This document shows, in pieces, positions 1 through 5,181 of a stretch of 6,220 nt of DNA (positions are counted from its first letter, which is position 1; each line of letters opens with the position of its first letter). This stretch comes from DATFXF01 sp035258565 (GTDB taxonomy: Bacteria > Acidobacteriota > Terriglobia > Acidiferrales > UBA7541), in contig DATFXF010000122.1 of the NCBI GenBank assembly GCA_035258565.1, forward strand, positions 1 to 6,220, written 5' to 3'. Below the pieces are notes generated by a model. That model made no database searches. It was not told where the DNA came from and saw only the letters and a program-made list of their open reading frames with translations. A program made the translations under genes and the position numbers.

Positions 1-272
1 TGAAATGTGAAATCCACAGGCGTGAAAAGTTGCGAACCGAGACCATAGAAACTGACGGATGGAAAGCGATACGTGCGCGCCTTGGCAATCTGGTCGTCGC
101 CGATCGCAGCCGTCAGCTGAGCATCCTTTATCAGGCGGTTATGGGCCTGGGCTAGCGCCACAGCTTCGTCCAATGTGAGCACCGGGGGCTGGTTCGGGGT
201 GGAGTTCTGCGCGCGGGCAGAAACGGCGCAGAGAATCAGAACCAAGGCGAGAAACAGGCGGATCATAAGCAT
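1..272 (-). CDS. TolC-family outer membrane efflux protein, N-terminal part (runs off left edge)
   Basis: The reverse strand is open from an ATG at 272 to the window edge, giving 90 codons. The protein begins MLMIRLFLALVLILCAVSA with Ala-Arg-Ala-Gln following, a typical Sec signal peptide with a likely signal peptidase I site near residue 21. After a short Pro/Asn linker comes LTLDEAVALAQAHN, the motif that opens the first periplasmic helix of TolC-type outer membrane factors. The later FPSVSFYGLGSQ segment matches the first beta strand region. Family members form trimeric channels that work with tripartite efflux pumps or type I secretion. A purine-rich AGGAAAGGA lies just upstream. It could serve the ATG at 272 or the one at 266 (residue 3), and the latter has the more usual 7-nt spacing. 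The substrate cannot be told from this fragment. Any partner genes would lie beyond the left edge or elsewhere. Confidence 0.85.
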   Translation of the reverse strand, partial: MLMIRLFLALVLILCAVSARAQNSTPNQPPVLTLDEAVALAQAHNRLIKDAQLTAAIGDDQIAKARTYRFPSVSFYGLGSQLFTPVDFTF

Positions 273-345
273 GTCCTTTCCTGAAAAGGGATGAAGGGGC
301 GCACTCCACAAGAACGCATGCGTACCCACCGGTTGATGTGGCGCG

Positions 346-351
346 ATTATA
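346..351 (-). promoter_or_regulatory. possible -10 element for the TolC-family gene
   Basis: The minus strand reads TATAAT here, a perfect sigma-70 -10 hexamer. It is about 75 nt upstream of the TolC-family start, which would leave a leader of roughly 65 nt. I find no convincing -35 hexamer at 16-18 nt spacing. The site lies close to the edge of the IS110 remnant, so it may be coincidental or brought in by the insertion. Confidence 0.25.
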
Positions 352-384
352 CGCTCATGCAAGGCCTTCGCAGCCACCGGACCG

Positions 385-582
385 ATGCAGTGGTTTTTGA
401 AGCGGATGGAAGAACTGGGGATCGACTGCCAGGTGGGTCATCCGGCGAAGATTCGCGCCGACAATCTGGATGCCTTCCACCGAGCAACGAGATCTTCGGA
501 GCTTGCTGAGGCACCGTCATCAGTGGGTGCGCATGCGATACCGAATACAACACATGCTGCAATCCATCGGGCACCGAGGCCA
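385..582 (+). pseudogene. IS110-family transposase remnant (frameshift plus internal deletion)
   Basis: Two fragments in different frames match the N-terminal half of IS110-type (DEDD, PF01548) transposases. The first frame (385-459) gives WFLKRMEELGIDCQVGHPAK followed by IRA, the usual segment after the GMEATG motif. Just upstream, the same frame reads Ala-Ala-Thr-Gly-Pro, a degraded form of that motif. The second frame (from 461) gives TIWMPSTEQRDLRSLLRHRH followed by QWVRMRYRIQHMLQSI, the usual following helices. Intact relatives have about 30 residues between the two blocks, including the acidic DRxDA motif. Here they are joined directly with a frame change, so catalytic residues are lost. 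The serine-rich C-terminal half is also missing, and similarity fades near 582. The element is dead. Its exact ends cannot be set because no terminal repeats or target duplication are visible, and IS110 members usually lack them. Confidence 0.7.
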
Positions 583-786
583 CACTCACCTGCTCTTGCT
601 GCTGGCTAACAACGAGCAGGTGGACGCGACCCCGGAACAGAAAGCTGACCTGCGCTGGATGGTCACAGAGATAAAGAAACTGTAGGAGCGGACGAACATA
701 GACCATCGCGAAGAAGAATCCTCACGTCCTCTTGCAGGCCTAGCCGCACCTGGGCGGGCGCGTGATTGCCCCGTACTATGCGGCCA
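583..786. other. short decayed stretch without a recognised gene
   Basis: The frame that carries the second IS110 block stays open to a TAG at 683-685. Its last residues read LLANNEQVDATPEQKADLRW and end in Glu-Ile-Lys-Lys-Leu. This looks like a plausible helical protein C-terminus but unlike IS110, so it may be the tail of another gene joined by deletion. From 686 to 786 I see no promoter, RNA gene or convincing coding signal. The stretch leads directly into the recombinase remnant. Confidence 0.4.
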
Positions 787-1012
787 TTCGCTACAACGCG
801 CAGCCCCGTGCGAAACATGGTGCACCGGGTATTCCAGAACGTGTGGTGATGACGATCTCAGGTCACAAAACCCGCTCTGTGTTCGACCGCTACAACATCG
901 TCAGTGAGACCGATTTGATCGAGGCGGCTCGAAAGCTGGAGGGATCTGTCATTCATAGTTCATGCGTAGGGACCGGGGAGATGAGCGACATGGCCTCAGC
1001 TAACGCATTGAA
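787..1012 (+). pseudogene. tyrosine recombinase (phage-type integrase) C-terminal remnant, frameshifted
   Basis: The frame starting at 828 reads [20 protein letters not shown] followed by [18 protein letters not shown]. This is the C-terminal catalytic segment of a site-specific tyrosine recombinase. The GH histidine is at 864-866 and the nucleophilic tyrosine of the DRY at 891-893. Just upstream, in another frame (787-828), [14 protein letters not shown] matches the preceding helix, usually of the form HDLRRSAVRNMVRAG. About one nucleotide has been lost near 825, and the HxLR box is damaged. The N-terminal DNA-binding half and the first catalytic arginine are absent. Recognisable similarity ends near 941, and the end given here is approximate. 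The open frame continues to 1265, but that part reads through the antisense of a tRNA and is not protein sequence. Such enzymes integrate islands at tRNA 3' ends, and a tRNA-Leu 3' end begins 16 nt downstream. Confidence 0.75.
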
Positions 1013-1027
1013 AATGCGGCCTGGAGT

Positions 1028-1086
1028 TGGTGCCCAAGAGGGGATTCGAACCTCCACGCCCTTGCGGGCACTAGACCCTGAATCTA
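1028..1086 (-). tRNA. tRNA-Leu(CAG), 3' fragment; probable attachment-site remnant
   Basis: On the minus strand this reads from the anticodon stem to the CCA end of a leucine tRNA. In order it shows the anticodon loop TTCAGGG (anticodon CAG) within a TAGA/TCTA stem, a long variable arm with a GCCC-GCAA-GGGC hairpin (class II tRNA), the T arm with TTCGAAT loop, the acceptor strand CTTGGGC, discriminator A and CCA. The 5' half (acceptor 5' strand, D arm) is absent: beyond 1086 the sequence departs from any tRNA. The T stem carries an A-C mismatch (GGAGG against CCCCT), which fits a non-functional copy. The fragment starts 16 nt past an integrase remnant, so it is best read as the att half-site left by integration into an intact tRNA-Leu gene elsewhere. 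It should not make a working tRNA. Confidence 0.8.
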
Positions 1087-1668
1087 ATTTTGGCCTCCCG
1101 CATGAAGATGCGAAAGTAGCCAATGTTTATGCGGCTTTCGGGCAATGGTGCCGCGCACGGACGCGCAGGCCGCTGCGCCTGATGGCAGAAGCAACTGCCA
1201 CCAGAACTGCCACCGCGAAAGAGCTCTGGAGTAGAGAGGCCAGCTTCGCTCGCCCGCATCTCTGAAGCCCTGATGGGCCCGGCTGGCTCTAGCTGAACGG
1301 TAAGCTGTTGAAACCCATGACCGGAAGCAATAGTCCATATCACACAAGGCTTTCCAGAGGAGCAATTCGGCTCACTCGCAGAGGACTACCGTGAAGGGGT
1401 TTGACGGGCTCATCACCTCCAAGAATACATTGCTCCGCACAGGGTGCTGGGCCATTACGCGCAGCTCGTCCAAGTTGCCCAACTTTTAGGCAGCTAGGCA
1501 GTTCGATTCGGGGGGCGAAACCTGCCGCATTACGTCTGACAATTCCCTTTGAGGCTGAGTTGGTGCGGTCGGCGGCGTGAGTACAGGTTCAGCGTTGGAG
1601 GTGCGGATCCAGCCACTAGTTTGGGTATCGGAGGGGTAAAACCGCTCCGCTGTGCTATAAGGAACGGT
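1087..1668. other. intergenic stretch with no recognised gene
   Basis: I find no gene I can name here on either strand. Open frames exist on the minus strand (about 1071-1365) but look like chance: they overlap the tRNA fragment or are rich in Ser, Arg and Gly without a family motif. Visible small structures are a 12-nt direct repeat, AACTGCCACC plus two bases, at 1193-1216, a 6-bp inverted repeat TGGCAG/CTGCCA at 1183-1200, and two copies of TAGGCAG near 1488-1502. The stretch is probably decayed island DNA. At its right end, TATAAG at 1655-1660 resembles a -10 element for the gene remnant at 1669. Confidence 0.4.
1193..1216. repeat. two tandem 12-nt units
   Basis: Two adjacent 12-nt units, AACTGCCACCAG and AACTGCCACCGC, share their first ten bases. 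The first copy overlaps the right arm of an inverted repeat (TGGCAG at 1183-1188, CTGCCA at 1195-1200). It lies about 110 nt beyond the tRNA fragment. It could be a recombinase arm-type site or simple chance; two copies are too few to decide. Confidence 0.35.
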
Positions 1669-1870
1669 ATGCCAGCAAGTACGATTTCTGCCAAGGATGA
1701 TAGACTCGCCGTGATTGCTGTCTCAGTGCTTGCCTATATCCTCCAAGATGTTTTGCATGAAGGCTTGGGTCACGGTGTGACAGCTGAGCGCAGCCCGCCA
1801 TGTGACCATGAGCACGGTCGCGCTACAGCGTTCAGCCAGGAGGCGCACCAGGCTAACGTCCCGACAGTGA
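1669..1870 (+). pseudogene. truncated, frameshifted membrane protein gene with HEGLGHG motif
   Basis: The ATG at 1669 has an AAGGA ribosome binding site five bases upstream and opens MPASTISAKDDRLAVIAVSV, then LAYILQDVLHEGLGHGVTA. This is a first membrane helix followed by a histidine/glutamate motif resembling M50-like or uncharacterised membrane proteins of similar start. After Thr-Ala (1785) the frame is wrong. One frame over, from 1787, SAARHVTMSTVALQ continues as I would expect for this family (usually Trp-Leu-Ser there), so a few bases have been deleted near 1784. That frame ends at a TGA at 1868-1870. The several later membrane helices of a full-length member are missing. The spacing is HExxxH, not the zinc-protease HExxH, so protease activity should not be assumed. 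The start signals are well kept, which suggests recent damage. The family call rests on memory and is moderate. Confidence 0.5.
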
Positions 1871-1883
1871 GTGTTCCTCGGGA

Positions 1884-1899
1884 GGGCGCGGCCGCGCCC
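1884..1899. repeat. perfect 16-bp GC palindrome upstream of the ABC operon
   Basis: GGGCGCGGCCGCGCCC is identical to its own reverse complement and lies 55 nt before the start of the binding-protein gene. It could be an operator for a dimeric regulator or part of a leader hairpin, since CCGG repeats follow at once. It could also be chance in GC-rich DNA. No T-run follows, so a Rho-independent terminator is unlikely. I find no clear sigma-70 promoter between it and the operon start. Confidence 0.4.
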
Positions 1900-1954
1900 G
1901 GACGCCGGGGAAACTAGGGCCGTGCTGAAAAGAAACTGAGCGATGTGAACCGCA

Positions 1955-3949
1955 ATGAAGCGGCTGTTCCTCGGGATCCTTCTTCTCGCCCTCAGCTCGG
2001 GTGTGCTCCTGCTATCCGATCTCAGGCGGCGTTCGCCGAGCACCGGCCGCATTCGGCGGATCGCCATTCTGCAGCTAGCATCGCAAGCCGTCATTGACGA
2101 GGGCGTGCAGGGAATGCTCGACGGGCTGGCCGATGGCGGCTTCCGCGAGGGACAGAACCTCACCATCGAGCGTTTCAACGCGCACAACGACATTCCCACG
2201 GCCACAGCGATCGCCCGCCAGGTGACCGAAGCACGGTTGGACCTCGTACTCACCGCCACCACGATCATGATGCAGGCCATGGCCAACGCCAATCAGGCGG
2301 GCAAGACGGTTCACGTCTTCGGCCTGGTCTCAGATCCGTGGGCCTCCGGCGTCGGTCTGCGCCGCGAACAACCGCTCGCCCACCCGAAGCACATGGTCGG
2401 CCTCGGCACCATGCAGCCCGTGGCCGCGACCTTTCGGCTCGCGCAGAAAATGTTTCCGGCCTTGAAGCGTGTCGGGGTGGTGTGGAACCCGGCGGAGACA
2501 AACTCGGAGATCACCACGCGCGAGGCTCGAAAGGTCAGCCAGGAGCTGGGCATCGAGCTCCTGGAAGCCACAGTGGAGAACTCTTCCGGCGTCGCGGAAG
2601 CCTCCGGTTCGCTCATCTCGCGGGGCGTGCAGGCCCTTTGGGTCGGCGGTGACGTGACGGTCAACGTGGCGCTAGATTCGCTGGTCGCAACTGCACGCAA
2701 GGCCGGCATCCCTGTGTTCACCTGCATTCCCGGCAGCACCGCGCACGGCACACTCTTTGATCTGGGCGCCAACTATCACGAAGTCGGACGGTTGACCGGC
2801 GCGCTCGCCGCGAAGATTCTGGCCGGAAGCGATCCCGCAACGATCCCTGTGCAAAACCTCGTGCCGGAGCGTTTGGAGTTGAACAAGACGGCGCTCGCGG
2901 GACTCAAAGAGGGCTGGCACATCCCCGAAGAAGTCCTGGTCAAGGCCGATTCCACCCGCAACGATTCGGGCGTGGACGAAAAGGCTCTGCCAAGAGGAGC
3001 GGTAAGCACGCCGGGCTCAGGCGCTCCACTTCTCAAAAAATGGCACGTGTTCGTCATCGAGTACAACGATGTGCTGGACGTGAAAGAAACCGAAGAAGGA
3101 ATCCGGCAGGGACTGCCGGAAGCAGGGCTCGTCGAGGGGCGCGATTTCGATCTCGAGGTGCTCAACGCGCAGGGGGACATGGCCACGGTGAGCGCGCTGA
3201 TTGATTCCGCCGTCACGCGCGGCGCCGACATGCTCATGACGCTTTCCACGCCGACCCTTCAGGCAGCGATCCGCCGCGCACAGAACACCCCGATTGTCTT
3301 TTCTTACGTGGCCAACGGCATCGTGGCAGGAGCCGGCCGCAGCGAGACGGATCACCTCCACAACGTGACCGGCGTCAGCCTCATTGCTCCGTACGACGAG
3401 ATGATGACGCTGCTCCGCCGGTATTATCCGTCCGTGCGGACTGTTGGCACGCTTTTTGTGCCTTCGGAATCGAACATGGTTTTCCACCGCGAGCAGATGC
3501 TTCTGGCTGCGAAGAAGGTCGGCATTGACGTGGTTGTGCTTCCCGTCAGCACCGCCACGGAGGTGCCGGACGCGGCGCTCGCCCTGACTAGCCAGAAAAT
3601 TGATGCCGTGTGCCAGATGCCGGGCAATCTCACCGCGGCGGCGTTTGGAAGCATCCGCCAGGCCGCACTCCGCGCGCGCCTGCCCGTCTTTGCCTTTCAG
3701 AAATCGCAGGCCGTCGGCGGCGCGGTTGTGGTGTTCGGCCGCGACTACTTCGATTCTGGCAAGGAGGCCGCGCGGATGGCCGCCAGCGTGATGCGGGGCC
3801 GGAGTCCCGCAACCATTCCCCTTGAGAATTTTTCGAAAACAGAACTCATTCTCAATCCCGAGGCCGCGCGCGAAATCGGTTTCCCCATTCCACCGGCGCT
3901 GCTTCGTCAGGCGAAAAAGATCATCGGGTACGAGCGTGGAAATCCATAA
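1955..3949 (+). CDS. ABC transporter substrate-binding protein with two tandem PF04392-type domains
   Basis: This 664-residue protein is about twice the usual size of COG2984/PF04392 (TrpX-like) binding proteins and contains two copies of the fold. Residues 1-22 are a signal or anchor helix. Domain 1 spans about 33-330, a Ser/Gly/Asp-rich linker 331-361, and domain 2 about 362-653. Both copies show the same landmarks: a first strand (RRIAILQ; WHVFVIEY), a G-x-xxGLxExGxxEGxxxxLE-like helix, a Gly-Val strand after the hinge (KRVGVVWNPAET; RTVGTLFVPSES), and a closing block (GSDPATIPVQN; GRSPATIPLEN) followed by Leu-Asn and Ile-Pro residues. Family members bind small ligands in the periplasm and feed a BPD_transp_2 permease; TrpX-type members have been linked to aromatic amino acids, but the ligand here is unknown. 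There is no lipobox cysteine, so it is not an obvious lipoprotein. The ATG at 1955 is chosen because the hydrophobic leader follows it directly; its ribosome binding site is weak. The stop overlaps the next gene by 14 nt. Confidence 0.88.
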   Translation: MKRLFLGILLLALSSGVLLLSDLRRRSPSTGRIRRIAILQLASQAVIDEGVQGMLDGLADGGFREGQNLTIERFNAHNDIPTATAIARQVTEARLDLVLTATTIMMQAMANANQAGKTVHVFGLVSDPWASGVGLRREQPLAHPKHMVGLGTMQPVAATFRLAQKMFPALKRVGVVWNPAETNSEITTREARKVSQELGIELLEATVENSSGVAEASGSLISRGVQALWVGGDVTVNVALDSLVATARKAGIPVFTCIPGSTAHGTLFDLGANYHEVGRLTGALAAKILAGSDPATIPVQNLVPERLELNKTALAGLKEGWHIPEEVLVKADSTRNDSGVDEKALPRGAVSTPGSGAPLLKKWHVFVIEYNDVLDVKETEEGIRQGLPEAGLVEGRDFDLEVLNAQGDMATVSALIDSAVTRGADMLMTLSTPTLQAAIRRAQNTPIVFSYVANGIVAGAGRSETDHLHNVTGVSLIAPYDEMMTLLRRYYPSVRTVGTLFVPSESNMVFHREQMLLAAKKVGIDVVVLPVSTATEVPDAALALTSQKIDAVCQMPGNLTAAAFGSIRQAALRARLPVFAFQKSQAVGGAVVVFGRDYFDSGKEAARMAASVMRGRSPATIPLENFSKTELILNPEAAREIGFPIPPALLRQAKKIIGYERGNP

Positions 3950-5180
3950 GCGGCAATTCGGCCCCATCCTGGAGTTGCGCGTGAAAGGGAGGCTCGACTC
4001 CTATTGGGCCGGTTTTTTCGGCTCAGCATTGACTGAGCTGATCCACGGCGGCGCGCATCACCTACGGCTTGATCTCTCCGAATTGGACTACTTGAGTTCG
4101 GCAGGGATCGGCGTGCTGGTTCAGTTTTACAAGCGACTCGTGGGGATTCACGGGTCGCTCGCCGTCGTCTCGGCCTCCGAGCGGGTTACGCTGGTGCTCC
4201 GGTTGACAGGGCTCGACGCTATTCTGGGTGGTACCGCCGCGCCTCCAGTTGCGGCCGCGGCGGCGGCCGCTCTGGTGCGGTCGGTAGAGCGCGAGAACGC
4301 GAAATTTGAGTTCTATCCCGCCGCGCCGACCAAAGCGCTGGCTTGCCGCGTGCTCGGCAATCCGGAGTTGCTCGCCGGATTCCGCTTCGGTCCGGAGCAT
4401 GCGCGCACGCTTCGGTGTCCGGAAAGCGGATTCGCGCTTGGATTGGGCGCCTTCGGCAGCAGCTTCGAGGAATGCCGCAACCGCTTCGGCGAATTCCTCG
4501 CCGTGGCCGGCTGCGCCGCCCATTTGCCCACGGACGGCTCGAACGTGCCCGACTACATGATTGCCGAAAAAACCTTCGTTCCTTCGATCGAGACGCTTTA
4601 CGCCCTCGCTTGTGAAGGAGAATTCGCGTCTTTGGTCCGCTTTGAAGCCAGGAAAGAGGCAGGCGCGGCATCGCTCGGTGAAATCGTGGATGCCTGTCTT
4701 GAGGCCGCTGGGTCGCCATCAGTAGGGATCGTGATGCTTGCGGAATCACCCGGCCTTTGCGGCACTGCCCTGCGCCGCTCGCCGGCGCTCGCCGCGGCAG
4801 ACGACGCCCCGTTCGCGTTTCCGGGCATTCGTGAATGGCTTTCGTTTTCGCCGGAGCGCGTGCATGGGCGCTCGGTGTGTCTCGTGGCGGGAATCGCCAC
4901 GCGCTCCCCGCACGATGCCCTGCGGCCTATCGTCCGCGCGCTCGGAAAAGACGCATCTCCGGCGAGCCATTTCCACGCCGCCGCATTTTCCTACCGCCCG
5001 CTGCAGCGCGGCGAAATCGACCTGAAGAAATCCGTGCACCTGCTGTTCCAGGAAGAGACGCTTCAGGCCGTGCTTCATCTGTTGCGCGATGATCGGCATT
5101 CCGGCGTCGGCGAAAGCGAATTTGCCCGCGGCGCCTGTTGGGTCGGGCCGATTCAAACGGTCACCGCGGAAGGGAATTAG
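3936..5180 (+). CDS. STAS-domain protein with long uncharacterised C-terminal region
   Basis: The 414-residue product is predicted to be cytoplasmic, with no signal peptide or membrane helix. Residues 2-96 form a STAS domain (anti-sigma-factor-antagonist fold). It starts with the strand pair FGPILELRVKGRLDSYWAG, followed by LRLDLSELDYLSSAGIGVL at about 43-61. By alignment with SpoIIAA, Ser55 sits at the phosphorylated serine, and the preceding Asp is replaced by Ser54. An alanine-rich linker (101-113) leads to about 300 residues I cannot assign. These include FALGLGAFG (166-174), LPTDGSNVPDYM (197-208) and SVHLLFQEETLQAVLHLLRD (366-385). The GTG at 3936 is chosen because it starts directly before the STAS fold and overlaps the upstream gene by only 14 nt; an in-frame TTG at 3822 would add residues unlike STAS. 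Placed between binding protein and permease, it may regulate the transporter, as the STAS protein MlaB does in the Mla system. That role is inference. Confidence 0.82.
   Translation: MEIHKRQFGPILELRVKGRLDSYWAGFFGSALTELIHGGAHHLRLDLSELDYLSSAGIGVLVQFYKRLVGIHGSLAVVSASERVTLVLRLTGLDAILGGTAAPPVAAAAAAALVRSVERENAKFEFYPAAPTKALACRVLGNPELLAGFRFGPEHARTLRCPESGFALGLGAFGSSFEECRNRFGEFLAVAGCAAHLPTDGSNVPDYMIAEKTFVPSIETLYALACEGEFASLVRFEARKEAGAASLGEIVDACLEAAGSPSVGIVMLAESPGLCGTALRRSPALAAADDAPFAFPGIREWLSFSPERVHGRSVCLVAGIATRSPHDALRPIVRALGKDASPASHFHAAAFSYRPLQRGEIDLKKSVHLLFQEETLQAVLHLLRDDRHSGVGESEFARGACWVGPIQTVTAEGN
5168..5174 (+). promoter_or_regulatory. ribosome binding site deciding the permease start
   Basis: GGAAGGG lies seven bases before the GTG at 5182 and inside the last codons of the STAS gene. 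It supports the GTG start over the in-frame ATG at 5089, which would overlap the STAS gene by 92 nt and put a polar, basic stretch ahead of the first membrane helix. Start and stop are one base apart, so translation is probably coupled. Confidence 0.6.
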
Positions 5181-5181
5181 C

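Noticed and set aside
1028..1100. A complete, functional tRNA-Leu
   Set aside because: The D arm and 5' acceptor strand are missing after 1086, and the T stem has a mismatch.
762..1265. A 167-codon open frame on the plus strand as one protein
   Set aside because: Only 828-941 resembles a protein (tyrosine recombinase). The middle part is the antisense of a tRNA-Leu 3' end, and the rest is without family features.
1071..1365. Minus-strand open frames of about 90 codons
   Set aside because: They begin in unrecognised DNA, run into the tRNA fragment and show no conserved motif or good ribosome binding site.
1549..1668. Upstream in-frame extension of the HEGLGHG gene
   Set aside because: The residues are Arg/Gly-rich without family features, while the ATG at 1669 has a clear AAGGA site and starts right before the membrane helix.
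1756..1776. Zinc metalloprotease active site in HEGLGHG
   Set aside because: The spacing is HExxxH rather than HExxH, and the gene is broken before any further zinc ligand.
3822..3935. Longer N-terminus of the STAS protein from a TTG at 3822
   Set aside because: It would overlap the binding-protein gene by 128 nt, encodes an Arg/Lys/Ser-rich stretch, and the STAS fold starts directly after the GTG at 3936.
3017..3967. A 316-codon open frame on the minus strand
   Set aside because: It lies opposite the well-supported binding-protein and STAS genes, is rich in His/Arg typical of antisense GC-rich frames, and has no family motif.
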